Under the pieces are notes generated by a model that saw only the letters and a list, made by a program, of their open reading frames with translations, did no database searches and was not told the origin of the DNA. A DNA stretch of 64,000 nucleotides from an uncultured Kushneria sp. (GTDB taxonomy: Bacteria; Pseudomonadota; Gammaproteobacteria; Pseudomonadales; Halomonadaceae): NCBI RefSeq assembly GCF_947497025.1, contig NZ_CANMFC010000006.1, positions 186,001-250,000 on the forward strand. Direction: 5' to 3'. The translations under genes were made by a program, and so were the position numbers. Of the stretch, positions 37,240-46,086 are shown piece by piece; the first letter of the stretch is position 1, and each line of letters begins with the position of its first letter.

Positions 37240-38355
37240 TTAGTGCTGATGGCCGGTATCCAGACGCCGTTCGATGATCTGGCTATAGCGTGACATGCCA
37301 AAGCAGAAGACCCAGAACACCAGCGCCGCGAAGACATAGCCCTCGATGGCAAAGCCCAGCCAGTCGCTGTCGGTCAGCCCCGCCTGAATGATCGAAAGCA
37401 CATCAAACAGGCCGATGATCAGTACCAGCGAGGTATCCTTGAACAGCGCAATGAACGTATTGACGATGCCCGGGATCACCAGTTTGAGCGCCTGGGGCAG
37501 AATGATCAGGCGCATGCGCAGCCAGTAGCCCAGCCCCAGTGCCGCGCCTGCCTCCCCCTGCCCCTTATCGATGGCCTGCAGTCCGCTGCGCACCACTTCC
37601 GCCATGTAGGCGCTCCAGAACAGCATGATGCCGATCAGCGCCCGCAACAGCTTGTCGAACTCCACATTGGCCGGCACGAACAGCGGCAGCATCACCGACG
37701 ACATGAACAGCACCGTAATCAAGGGCACCCCGCGCCAGAACTCGATGAAGATGACGCAGATGGCGCGCACAAACGGCATCTTCGAGCGCCGCCCCAGTGC
37801 CAGCACAACCCCCAGCGGCAGCGAGCCCACAATGCCCACCGCCGCGATGGTCAGCGTCAGCATCAGCCCACCCCAGGCCCGGGTCGGCACGTGAGGCAAT
37901 CCGAACATGCCACCCAGCAGCAGCACCCAGGCGATGATCGGCAGACCAATCAGGGCCATCAGCGCCGCCGTTTTCTTGCCCGGTAGACGCGGTATGACAA
38001 GCCAGGCAATCAGGGCGAAGAAAAGCCCCAGCACGATGTCCACCCGCCAGCGCTCGGCTGACGGATAAAAGCCATAGACAATCTGACTCCAGCGCGTGGA
38101 AATGAAGACCCAGCAGGCGCCGTCACTGGTGCAGTCGGCACGCGAGCTGCCCACCCAGTCAGCCTGGATCAGTGCCCAGTCAATGACCGGCCAGACCAGC
38201 CGCACGACGACCAGCAGCGTCACGATCGAGACCACGCTGTTGACTGGCCCCGAGAAAAGCCGCGTGCGCAGCCAGTGCACTACCCCACCCTGTGGCGTGG
38301 GTGGCGGGCGTGAGGCAATGAGCGTCTCGTCGGTATCATAAGCCGTGGTAGACAT
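37240..38355 (-). CDS. aapM: Amino-acid ABC transporter permease (AapM type)
   Basis: This 371-residue inner-membrane permease of the His/Glu/Gln/Arg family has an N-terminal extension with extra membrane spans, as in AapM, and a C-terminal transport domain. The EAA-type loop that contacts the ATPase is GLQAIDKGQGEAGAALGLG, followed by ILPQALKLVIPGIVNTFIALFKDTSL. The stop lies 64 bp before the ATPase start, and the start is adjacent to the stop of the other permease. The two permeases should form a heterodimer. Confidence 0.92.
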   Translation of the reverse strand: MSTTAYDTDETLIASRPPPTPQGGVVHWLRTRLFSGPVNSVVSIVTLLVVVRLVWPVIDWALIQADWVGSSRADCTSDGACWVFISTRWSQIVYGFYPSAERWRVDIVLGLFFALIAWLVIPRLPGKKTAALMALIGLPIIAWVLLLGGMFGLPHVPTRAWGGLMLTLTIAAVGIVGSLPLGVVLALGRRSKMPFVRAICVIFIEFWRGVPLITVLFMSSVMLPLFVPANVEFDKLLRALIGIMLFWSAYMAEVVRSGLQAIDKGQGEAGAALGLGYWLRMRLIILPQALKLVIPGIVNTFIALFKDTSLVLIIGLFDVLSIIQAGLTDSDWLGFAIEGYVFAALVFWVFCFGMSRYSQIIERRLDTGHQH

Positions 38356-38356
38356 C

Positions 38357-39550
38357 TCAACGCTCCTTGAGCGACATGCGCGCGTTGTAGAGATTCATCA
38401 GTGCCGACACGACCAGCGAGATGCTCAAATACACCAGCATCGTCATGGTCATGACCTCAATGGCCTGACCGGTCTGATTGAGCGTGGTGCCGGCGAAGAC
38501 CGCGACCAGGTCGGGATAGCCGATGGCCGTGGCCAGCGACGAGTTCTTGATCAGGTTGAGATACTGACTGGTCACCTGCGGCACCATCACCCGCATGGCC
38601 TGGGGAATGACGATGCGGCGCAGGGTCAGGCCTCCGGGCAGCGACAGCGAGCGCGCCGCCTCGGTCTGGCCATGCGGTACCGACTGAATGCCCGAGCGCA
38701 CGATCTCGGCGATAAAGGCCGCGGTATAGATCGACAGCGCCACCCACAGCGCCACCAGCTCCGGCAGCACCTGCATGCCGCCGCGAAAATTGAAGCCTGA
38801 AAGTTCGGGCACCGACCACTCAAGCGGGGCACCGGAAACCCAGAACACCAGCAGCGGCAGACCAATCAGCATCGCAAGGCTCAACGGCAGCACCGGCCAC
38901 TGTGCCCCTGTTGCCGCCTGACGCCGACGCGCGATGATCACCAGGGCCATCACACCCACCATCGCGGCCGCCAGCGCCAGCGGTGTCGCCATGAAACCGA
39001 CCTGCGCCTCCGGCGCCGGCATGATCAGCCCGCGAACATTGAGAAAAAAGCTGTCAAACAGCGAGATACTCTGGCGCGGCGAAGGAAGCGCGCGCAGTAC
39101 GGCGAAGTACCAAAACAGAATCTGCAACAGCAAGGGAATATTGCGAAAGATCTCGACATAGGCCCCGGCCAGCCGTGCCAGCAACCAGTTGGGGGAGAGC
39201 CGCGCCAGACCGACCAGAAAGCCGATGAGGGTGGCGGCGACAATACCAAGTGCAGACACCAGCAGCGTATTGGCAAGCCCGACCAGAAAGGTACGCCCGT
39301 AGGTGCTGGCGTTGCTGGAGTAGTCGATCAGGGTCTGAGCGATCGAAAATCCGGCCCGACGGTCAAGAAAATCAAACCCGGTGCGAATGCCCCGGGCGTC
39401 CAGATTCGCCATGGTGTTGTGGACCAGAAAACCGATAATGCCCAGTACCGCTGCCAGCAAAAGTCCCTGAAAAAACAGGGCCCGCGCCGTCGGGTCGCGC
39501 CACAGCGGCCCGCGAGCGCGACGGGGAATGGAAATGGAGGGACGCAACAT
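38357..39550 (-). CDS. aapQ: Amino-acid ABC transporter permease (AapQ type)
   Basis: This permease of about 397 residues is the partner of AapM. It has the long insert between early spans that marks AapQ proteins, and the EAA loop IQSVPHGQTEAARSLSLPGG followed by VIPQAMRVMVPQVTSQYLNLIKNSSLATAIGYPDLV. The ATG at 39550 has GGAG upstream; earlier in-frame starts to 39604 lack one. Only one base separates its stop from the next gene's start, so translation is coupled. Confidence 0.92.
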   Translation of the reverse strand: MLRPSISIPRRARGPLWRDPTARALFFQGLLLAAVLGIIGFLVHNTMANLDARGIRTGFDFLDRRAGFSIAQTLIDYSSNASTYGRTFLVGLANTLLVSALGIVAATLIGFLVGLARLSPNWLLARLAGAYVEIFRNIPLLLQILFWYFAVLRALPSPRQSISLFDSFFLNVRGLIMPAPEAQVGFMATPLALAAAMVGVMALVIIARRRQAATGAQWPVLPLSLAMLIGLPLLVFWVSGAPLEWSVPELSGFNFRGGMQVLPELVALWVALSIYTAAFIAEIVRSGIQSVPHGQTEAARSLSLPGGLTLRRIVIPQAMRVMVPQVTSQYLNLIKNSSLATAIGYPDLVAVFAGTTLNQTGQAIEVMTMTMLVYLSISLVVSALMNLYNARMSLKER

Positions 39551-39611
39551 GAACAGTATTCTCCGAAGGCATGATGGCCGGCTCTGTAACCGGCCCCGCG
39601 TCAAAGAGCAG

Positions 39612-39633
39612 CACGCGCCGATTGGCGCGCGTG
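39612..39633 (-). terminator. Hairpin between the binding-protein and permease genes
   Basis: CACGCGCC and GGCGCG(C)GTG form a GC-rich stem with one bulge around a GATT loop, ten bases after the binding-protein stop. No T-run follows. Such hairpins often stabilise the upstream message, so that binding protein is made in excess over the membrane subunits. Confidence 0.45.
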
Positions 39634-39642
39634 ACTAATGCT

Positions 39643-40683
39643 CTATCGCACCGGCATGCCGTATTGAAGCCCGCCATCGGTCCATAGCGCGTTTTCGCCC
39701 CGCTCCAGGGTCAGTGGCGAATCCATGCCAACATTGCGCTCAAAGATTTCGCTGTAGTTGCCGACCCTCTTGATGATGTTGTAGGCCCAGTCCCCGGACA
39801 GCCCCAGTTGCTCGCCAAAATTGCCGTCCTTGCCCAGCAGACGTGCATCGTCAGGGGTTTTGGGGCTGTCGCGCATCTCGTCGATGTTGCCGCTGTTGAT
39901 ACCGGACTCCTCGGCATTGAGCATGGCATAAAGGGTCCAGCGCACCACTTTCATCCACTGCTCATCGCCCTGGCGCACCACCGGGCCCAACGGCTCCTTG
40001 GAAATGCGCTCGGGCAGAATCACGGCGCTGTCCGGATCAGAAAGCTGTAGCCTCAGGGCGGCCAGTTGGGAGGAATCCGAGGTCAATACGTCACAGCGTC
40101 CGCTGTCGAAACCGGCCGCAGTCTGATCGGCCTCATCGAAACTGACCGCCTTGTAGGTCATGTCATTGGCACGGAAGTAGTCGGCCAGGTTGAGCTCTGT
40201 GGTGGTGCCGGCGGAGACACAGACCGAGGCCCCATCAAGCTCCTTGGCACTCGAGATGCCCAGATCCTTGCGCACCATCATGCCCTGGCCGTCATAAAAC
40301 GTGACACCGGCAAAGGTCAGGCCCATTGAATTGTCGCGCGAGGCCGTCCAGGTGGTGTTGCGCGACAGCAGATCGACCTCGCCGGACTGCAGGGCAGTAA
40401 AGCGCTCCTTGGCCGTCAGCGATGCAAAGCTGACCTTGTCAGGGTCGCCGAACACGGCGGCGGCCACGGCTCGGCAGAAGTCCACATCAATACCCTGCCA
40501 CTGCCCCTGGGCATTGGGGGAGGAAAAACCGGCCAGCCCATCACTGACCCCGCAGCGCAGTTGGCCACGGCTTTTGACCTCATCAAGTGTGGCACCATAA
40601 GAGGTCGATGGCCCCAGCGTGGCAAGCATTGCCACGCCTGCGGTGGCGGCCCATGCCCATGGGTTTTTTATTGTCATGTTCAT
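39643..40683 (-). CDS. aapJ: Amino-acid ABC transporter periplasmic binding protein (AapJ type)
   Basis: This 346-residue binding protein has a Sec signal peptide ending near GPSTSYGA, and the family-3 solute-binding core: TLDEVKSRGQLRCGVSDGLAGFS, IDVDFCRAVAAAVFGD, LTSDSSQLAALRLQL. It matches the general L-amino-acid binding proteins. The ATG has GGAG seven bases upstream. As first gene of the operon it is followed by a hairpin and then the two permeases and the ATPase. Together they form a broad-specificity L-amino-acid importer; specificity is inferred. Confidence 0.92.
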   Translation of the reverse strand: MNMTIKNPWAWAATAGVAMLATLGPSTSYGATLDEVKSRGQLRCGVSDGLAGFSSPNAQGQWQGIDVDFCRAVAAAVFGDPDKVSFASLTAKERFTALQSGEVDLLSRNTTWTASRDNSMGLTFAGVTFYDGQGMMVRKDLGISSAKELDGASVCVSAGTTTELNLADYFRANDMTYKAVSFDEADQTAAGFDSGRCDVLTSDSSQLAALRLQLSDPDSAVILPERISKEPLGPVVRQGDEQWMKVVRWTLYAMLNAEESGINSGNIDEMRDSPKTPDDARLLGKDGNFGEQLGLSGDWAYNIIKRVGNYSEIFERNVGMDSPLTLERGENALWTDGGLQYGMPVR

Positions 40684-40930
40684 TGCAACACTCCGGGTTG
40701 TTGAATGATGCGACGTGCTGGCGCCTGCCAGCGACGTCCATGACGTTATTGCAAGGAGTGTTCCAGAATGTAAAAAAACAGCGCCAGAGCACTGTTTTTA
40801 AAGAAAACATGAAGATCTTTTCAGACGTCAGGGCGCAAGGCAGTTGCCCGCAGCTCAGTGCGATTGTTCCAAAATGGCGCTGGCGCCCACGGCGTCGCAC
40901 CATAATGATGCCGTATGGACACATCGCGTA

Positions 40931-41434
40931 TCAGACATCGGCCAGCTCGGCCGGCAGGGAGAGATGATCACACTGGGCACGGGTCAGTGACTCGAGCTGT
41001 CGTGACTGAACGGCGCCACCCATGCCCGGGTCAGTGGCCAGCTTTTTACGATAGCGCCCGACCATCTTATAAAGACCGTCTCGCAGTGGTATTGGCAACC
41101 AGCGCAGACCGGCGGCCGCTGACCAGGGCGGCGTCAGCGACTGCGCCGTACGCCAGAGCCCGTCACTGTCGCGATAAAGGGCACCGTCACGGATCAGCCA
41201 CATGCTGTCCAGATCATCGGCATCCTCGCCAAAGTGCGCGCCCAGCCGATGACCCAGCTCGGACTGCAGGGTCACAAGCCCCGTAACGGGCTGTGCCTCA
41301 TGGGCCAGAATGGCATGCACCGAACGGCGACACAGCGGACAGTCACCGTCAAAGACCACCAGCTGACCCGGCCAGTCCGGATCAGAGGGTGGTGTCGCAG
41401 CACTATCCTTGATGGTATTGCGGACTGAGTTCAT
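40931..41434 (-). CDS. DCC-family thiol-disulfide oxidoreductase-like protein (DUF393)
   Basis: This protein of about 167 residues has the DCC signature near the N-terminus, [19 protein letters not shown], with the conserved DxDCPLC. Function of the family is not settled; a thioredoxin-like fold is predicted. The ATG at 41434 has AGGCG six bases upstream and lies within the 3-prime end of hemE, overlapping it by 32 bp, so the two are coupled. Earlier in-frame starts reach into hemE further and are not supported. Confidence 0.8.
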   Translation of the reverse strand: MNSVRNTIKDSAATPPSDPDWPGQLVVFDGDCPLCRRSVHAILAHEAQPVTGLVTLQSELGHRLGAHFGEDADDLDSMWLIRDGALYRDSDGLWRTAQSLTPPWSAAAGLRWLPIPLRDGLYKMVGRYRKKLATDPGMGGAVQSRQLESLTRAQCDHLSLPAELADV

Positions 41435-42467
41435 GTAACGCCTCGATAAAGACCTGCACGTTTTCGATCGGCGTGAACTGGGAGATGCCGTGGCCCAGAT
41501 TGAACACGTGGCCATTGCCCGGGCCATAACTTTCCAGGATGCGTGCCACCTCATCACGAATAACCTGCGGTGACCCGAACAGCGCGGAAGGGTCGAGATT
41601 GCCCTGCAGCGCGACCTTATTCCCCACGCGGGCGCGGGCATCGCTCATCTCGGTGGTCCAGTCCAGTCCGACGCCGTCGGCACCGATGTCGGCGATGCTT
41701 TCGAGCCACTGACCGCCGTTTTTGGTAAAGACGATCACCGGCACGCGACGCCCGTCGTGCTCACGAATCAAACCGCGCACGATCTTCTCCATATAGGCCA
41801 GCGAAAAGGCCTTGTAGGCCGGCGTGGACAGCGCCCCGCCCCAGGTATCAAAGATCTGCACGGCCTGAGCACCGGCACGGATCTGGGCATTGAGATAGTC
41901 GGTCACGGCCGTGGCCAGCGTTTCCAGCAGCTGGTGCAGCGCGGCCGGGTCGCCGTAGAGCAGACCCTTGACGTGCCTGAAGTCCTTGCTGGGTCCGCCT
42001 TCCACCATGTAGGTGGCCAGCGTCCAGGGGCTGCCCGAAAAGCCGATCAGCGGCACGCGACCGTTGAGTTCGTGACGAATCGTCGAGACGGCGTTCATGA
42101 CATAGTCAAGATCGCGCTCGGCATCGGGCGCTCTGAGGGCATTGATGGCTGCAGCGTCACGGACCGGACGCTTGAACATCGGCCCTTCGCCCTGCACAAA
42201 GTAAAGTCCCAGGTCCATCGCATCAGGAATGGTGAGAATGTCGGAAAACAGGATGGCCGCGTCCAGATCAAAGCGCTCCAGCGGCTGCAGGGTCACCTCA
42301 CAGGCCATGTCGCGGTTGCGACACAGGTCCATGAAGCTGCCCGCCTGCTTTCGAACCCTGAGATATTCAGGCAGATAGCGGCCTGCCTGGCGCATCATCC
42401 AGACCGGCGTACGGTCAACGTCCTGCCGCGCCAGGGCGCGCAAAAAGCGATCATTTTCGAGAGTCAT
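41403..42467 (-). CDS. hemE: Uroporphyrinogen decarboxylase
   Basis: This 354-residue cytoplasmic heme-pathway enzyme converts uroporphyrinogen III to coproporphyrinogen III. Both PROSITE-type signatures are visible: [17 protein letters not shown] near residues 19-35 and [17 protein letters not shown] in the middle. [17 protein letters not shown] lies near the C-terminus. Length is normal for the family. It overlaps the downstream DCC-family gene. A divergent small ORF and ribA lie upstream. Confidence 0.95.
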   Translation of the reverse strand: MTLENDRFLRALARQDVDRTPVWMMRQAGRYLPEYLRVRKQAGSFMDLCRNRDMACEVTLQPLERFDLDAAILFSDILTIPDAMDLGLYFVQGEGPMFKRPVRDAAAINALRAPDAERDLDYVMNAVSTIRHELNGRVPLIGFSGSPWTLATYMVEGGPSKDFRHVKGLLYGDPAALHQLLETLATAVTDYLNAQIRAGAQAVQIFDTWGGALSTPAYKAFSLAYMEKIVRGLIREHDGRRVPVIVFTKNGGQWLESIADIGADGVGLDWTTEMSDARARVGNKVALQGNLDPSALFGSPQVIRDEVARILESYGPGNGHVFNLGHGISQFTPIENVQVFIEALHELSPQYHQG

Positions 42468-42540
42468 GCAGACAAGATCATCCGACAGAAAAATGTCGCT
42501 TCATTGTAGCTCAGACAGCCGTGCTGCAGGAGAGGCCATC

Positions 42541-42684
42541 ATGGTGCAATATGTAGGGTCAGTTCCTTCTTTCGAGCATTACCCGGGCACCCTTGTGGGA
42601 CATGTAGCTAAACGCCACCTGCGCTGCCAGGATAGCGTCTACAGTCGACAGGACGGCTTGCCAACAATATTGAGGTTACCGTGA
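42541..42684 (+). CDS. Possible 47-aa ORF overlapping the ribA start
   Basis: A 47-codon ORF starts at an ATG with a strong GGAGAGG ribosome site eight bases upstream. It ends in TGA inside the ribA start (GTGA overlap). The peptide starts [20 protein letters not shown] and has no recognisable domain, signal or membrane span. The ribosome site and overlap suggest a translated leader coupled to ribA, but chance cannot be excluded in GC-rich DNA. No FMN-riboswitch core is recognisable here. Confidence 0.35.
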   Translation: MVQYVGSVPSFEHYPGTLVGHVAKRHLRCQDSVYSRQDGLPTILRLP

Positions 42685-43313
42685 CGATCAGATTTATCGC
42701 CAGTTCGCGTCTCCCCATGCCCTGGGCCACGTTCACCATGCATGGCTTTGAAGATGACGAGACCGGCAAGGATCATGTTGTCCTGACGCTGGGCGATGTC
42801 GCCGATGGTGAGCCCGTGCTCGGTCGGGTGCACTCCGAGTGCCTGACCGGTGACGCGCTCTTTTCAATGCGCTGTGACTGCGGCTATCAGCTGCAGGTCG
42901 CGCTCAAGCGCATTGCCGAAGAGGGCCGCGGCGCCCTTTTGTACCTGCGTCAGGAAGGTCGTGGCATCGGCCTCATGAACAAGATTCGTGCCTACCATCT
43001 GCAGGACGGCGGTGCCGACACGGTCGAAGCCAACGAAGCGCTCGGTTTTGAAGCCGACATGCGGCGCTACGACATCTGCATCCCGATGCTTGAACAGCTC
43101 GGCATCTCCCGGCTGCGGCTGATGACCAACAACCCGCGCAAGGTGGTTGCCCTGCAAAAGGCGGGCATCGAAATCAGCGAGCGCGTACCGCTCACCACCG
43201 GCCTCAACGCCCACAACGAACAGTACCTGTCGACCAAGGCCGGCAAGCTGGGCCACATGATGGCGCTCGATGAGTTTGAAGCCGCCAGCGATGTCGACCG
43301 CGAGCATCCCTGA
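42681..43313 (+). CDS. ribA: GTP cyclohydrolase II
   Basis: This 210-residue zinc enzyme opens GTP to start riboflavin synthesis. The zinc cysteines are in [18 protein letters not shown], the GTP-site loop is [17 protein letters not shown], and the C-terminal [17 protein letters not shown] is standard. It is a stand-alone RibA rather than a RibBA fusion, of normal length (about 200). The GTG at 42681 has a nearby TGAGG site and overlaps the stop of a 47-codon ORF. Confidence 0.95.
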   Translation: MTIRFIASSRLPMPWATFTMHGFEDDETGKDHVVLTLGDVADGEPVLGRVHSECLTGDALFSMRCDCGYQLQVALKRIAEEGRGALLYLRQEGRGIGLMNKIRAYHLQDGGADTVEANEALGFEADMRRYDICIPMLEQLGISRLRLMTNNPRKVVALQKAGIEISERVPLTTGLNAHNEQYLSTKAGKLGHMMALDEFEAASDVDREHP

Positions 43314-43330
43314 ATCTGGCTTGTCATGTC

Positions 43331-43355
43331 CCGGGCGCCCTGTCGAGGCGCCCGG
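43331..43355. terminator. Hairpin between convergent ribA and MFS genes
   Basis: A perfect 9-bp stem (CCGGGCGCC/GGCGCCCGG) with a 7-base loop lies between the two converging stops. There is no T-run on either side, so factor-independent termination is only possible. Confidence 0.5.
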
Positions 43356-43363
43356 AAGATGCG

Positions 43364-44569
43364 TCAGTCGATATGGCGTGGATAATAGTGCGGATCAAAG
43401 CGCCAGCTCATCACCAGCATGGCGGCAAAAAGCACCGCCAGCGCCACCCAGGCAGTAGTAAAGCTTGAGAGCATATCGCGGGCCATGCCGGAAAGCAGCG
43501 TGGCTGCCCCCGCGATCAGATAGCCATGGCCCTGCACAAAAGCGGCCAGATCGCCCACGCGGGCAGGGTCACGGTGATGGTCCATCGGAACCAGCACCGA
43601 CAGCGAAAAGAGCGCGCCGATGCCCAGTCCCAGCAGCGTGCCCCACAGCACGGCAAAGGCCACGCCGTCGGGTTTGAAACACAGTCCGATAAAGCCGATC
43701 AGGGACATTCCCACCGTCAGATACAGCGCCCGACGCCGGTCCAGGCTATAGCGCACCAGAAAGGGCGCGCCGACGCTGGCCACCACCTGCAAAAGCGTCA
43801 CATACCCCAGCAATAGCCCGGCATCCCCGGCACTCCAGCCCAGTGCCAGATAGTAGGGCGGCAGCCACGCCATGACACAGGCGTAGCCGGCCGTACCGAA
43901 ACCGAAAAAGAGCGCCAGTGTCCAGGCCCTGGGGATATGCGACAGCGGTGTGGCCTTTGATGAGCGCTCGCGCGGCACTGGTGTGAGCATCTGACTGCCC
44001 AGGCGATACCACAGCAAAAGCGCCACGGGTACCAGAATGGCCCAGCCGGCCAGCCCCAGACGCCAGCCCCCTATCGATGCAAACCAGGGCGCCAGGCCCG
44101 AGGCCAGCGCCCCGCCGCCGATGATCGCGCCGATATAAAGCCCGGTGGCGGTTTCGACCGTGTTGGGCAGCGTGACCTTGATCAACGCCGGCATCAGCGC
44201 CTGTATCAAGGCAATACCGGCGCCGATCGCGATCGCCGAGCCGGCCAGCAGCGTAAAGCTTTCGCCGAAAAGACGGAGCAGCGAGGCCAGTCCGATCAGG
44301 GTCAGTGAGCCCATGACGATCCGGTGGCGATTCCAGCGCCGAATCAGCTGCATGCCCTGAAAGCAGGCCAGGCCCATGGCCAGAAACGGCAGCGTGGTCA
44401 GCAGTGACGCCGTGGTGTAGCTCACCGATAGCTCCTGCTGGATTCGATCGAGAAGCGGCCCCACGGCGGCAATCGAGGGACGAAGATTGAGCCCGACCCA
44501 CACGATCAGCACATACAGCCATAGATAGCGTGCGGTGGGTGACTCAACTCCTGCCTCGGTGACCTTCAT
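43364..44569 (-). CDS. MFS transporter, cyanate/nitroimidazole (CynX/NimT) family
   Basis: This 12-span major facilitator protein of about 401 residues has the N-terminal block LIVWVGLNLRPSIAAVGPLL that marks the CynX/NimT branch. The short loop LFFGFGTAGYACVMAWLPPYY opens the second half. The ATG at 44569 has GGGGAG upstream and begins just ahead of the first span; the frame is open to 44638. Substrate cannot be told from sequence: family members export small organic anions or drugs. Confidence 0.85.
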   Translation of the reverse strand: MKVTEAGVESPTARYLWLYVLIVWVGLNLRPSIAAVGPLLDRIQQELSVSYTTASLLTTLPFLAMGLACFQGMQLIRRWNRHRIVMGSLTLIGLASLLRLFGESFTLLAGSAIAIGAGIALIQALMPALIKVTLPNTVETATGLYIGAIIGGGALASGLAPWFASIGGWRLGLAGWAILVPVALLLWYRLGSQMLTPVPRERSSKATPLSHIPRAWTLALFFGFGTAGYACVMAWLPPYYLALGWSAGDAGLLLGYVTLLQVVASVGAPFLVRYSLDRRRALYLTVGMSLIGFIGLCFKPDGVAFAVLWGTLLGLGIGALFSLSVLVPMDHHRDPARVGDLAAFVQGHGYLIAGAATLLSGMARDMLSSFTTAWVALAVLFAAMLVMSWRFDPHYYPRHID

Positions 44570-44745
44570 GACACTCCCCGATGAATGAATGGCGAACGCT
44601 GCTGCCGGTATCGGCAGCGGCGAGGCCATGCTAGTCATCTCCGAACGAATTTGCCATGACGATAGCGCCCGCAGACCGGGACCGATGCGTTATGCTCGAC
44701 GCCGCAAGCCTGACCACAACAACATGACGAAAAGCGAGAGAGGGA

Positions 44746-45237
44746 ATGGACACAGCGCGCCACCAGATCACCATGACCGTATTGATGACCCCGGACATGG
44801 CCAACTTTTCCGGCAAGGTCCACGGCGGCACACTGCTGAAATATCTTGATGAGGTGGCCTACGCCTGCGCCAGCCGCTGGGCCGGTCACTACGTGGTCAC
44901 GCTGTCGGTGGATCAGGTCATGTTTCGCCAGCCCATCCATGTCGGTGAACTGGTCACCTTTCTGGGCTCGGTCAACTATACCGGACGCTCCTCGATGGAG
45001 ATCGGCATCAAGGTGATCGCCGAGGACATCCGCGCCGGCGTGGTCCGCCATACCAACAGCTGCTATTTCACCATGGTGGCGGTGGGCGATGACGGCAAAT
45101 CGGTGGAAGTGCCTCAGCTGGCACCTGCCACGCCCGTTGAGCAACAGCGGTTCGAGTCAGGGCTCAGGCGTCGCGAACTGCGTCGTGAGATGGAGCAGCG
45201 CTTTAGCGAGATTCGACAGACCAAAAGCGCTCAATAG
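44746..45237 (+). CDS. Acyl-CoA thioesterase, hotdog fold
   Basis: This 163-residue protein of the YciA/BFIT group has the family core FSGKVHGGTLLKYLDEVAYACASRWAG, in which the Asp/Glu after LLKYL is the expected catalytic acid. SVDQVMFRQPIHVGELVTF and the RSSMEIGIKV strand follow. It hydrolyses acyl-CoA in the cytoplasm. The ATG has GAGAGGG upstream. It is divergent from the MFS gene and convergent with djlA. Confidence 0.88.
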   Translation: MDTARHQITMTVLMTPDMANFSGKVHGGTLLKYLDEVAYACASRWAGHYVVTLSVDQVMFRQPIHVGELVTFLGSVNYTGRSSMEIGIKVIAEDIRAGVVRHTNSCYFTMVAVGDDGKSVEVPQLAPATPVEQQRFESGLRRRELRREMEQRFSEIRQTKSAQ

Positions 45238-45272
45238 CCCCCCGACGGCGGCCGCCGGGGCTCGGGTCATGC

Positions 45273-46040
45273 TCAACCCTGTTCGCGCGCCTGCGTGATC
45301 CGCTCGTAGGCGTTGCTGATTTCGCTGGTGCGCTGCTCGGCCATGCGCCGCATGCTGTCGGGCATGCCCTTGCCGGCGAGCTTGTCGGGGTGGTTCTGGC
45401 TCATCAGCCTGCGGTAGGCGCGCTTGATCTCGGCGTCGGTGGCATCAGACGACACCCCCAGTACCCGATAGGCTTCTTCCAGCGGCTGGGCACTTTCCTG
45501 GGTGCCACCGGCATTGGCGGCCCCGTTGAGCATCGCTTCAAGACGCGAAAGCTCCTCCTGCGAGCAGCCCAGCCCTCTGGCCACGCGCATTAGCATGTCG
45601 CGCTCACTCTGCTCGACCTTGCCATCGGCGGCCAGCGCCACAAGCTGTACCTGGAAAAAGACCTGCAACAGGCCACGCTGTGCGCCGACAATCTGGCGCA
45701 GTCCGGCAAGCTCCGCCTCGAGATCAAAGCCCTTCTGCTGGCCACGCTCGAAATCGGCGCGTGCCTTTTCACGCTGTTCGCCGTTGAGATTGAGCCGATC
45801 AAACACGGCTTCGGCACTGCGGCGTTCATGTTCGGACACCTCGCCATCGGCCTGACTCATGGCCCCCATGACCGAGAAGGTGGCGGAGAGAAAACGGGTC
45901 TGCCGCTCGGCCAGCTTGCCGATCAGTTTGACACGCAGCCAGCGTACCAGCGCATAGCCCACAAGGGCCCCGATCAAAAGCCCGGGCAGCCGACCTATGG
46001 CATAGCCGATCATGGCGGCAATAAAAGTAACAATCAGCAT
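45273..46040 (-). CDS. djlA: Co-chaperone DjlA
   Basis: This membrane-anchored J-protein of about 255 residues has an N-terminal transmembrane helix (LIVTFIAAMIGYAIGRLPGLL), a central TerB-like helical domain (AMSQADGEVSEHE through GQQKGFDLEAE), and a C-terminal J domain with the HPD motif in SQNHPDKLAGKG. DjlA recruits DnaK at the inner membrane. The ATG at 46040 begins the TM segment; longer forms to 46133 are unlikely. The dxs stop is 46 bp upstream on the same strand. Confidence 0.92.
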   Translation of the reverse strand: MLIVTFIAAMIGYAIGRLPGLLIGALVGYALVRWLRVKLIGKLAERQTRFLSATFSVMGAMSQADGEVSEHERRSAEAVFDRLNLNGEQREKARADFERGQQKGFDLEAELAGLRQIVGAQRGLLQVFFQVQLVALAADGKVEQSERDMLMRVARGLGCSQEELSRLEAMLNGAANAGGTQESAQPLEEAYRVLGVSSDATDAEIKRAYRRLMSQNHPDKLAGKGMPDSMRRMAEQRTSEISNAYERITQAREQG

Positions 46041-46086
46041 GAGACGATTCTGTTTCCTGTTGTTTGAGAGAGTCGGCTTGAAAGAG

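Noticed and set aside
42485-42680. FMN riboswitch upstream of ribA
   Set aside because: The conserved FMN aptamer segments were not found; the region is instead open as a 47-codon ORF.
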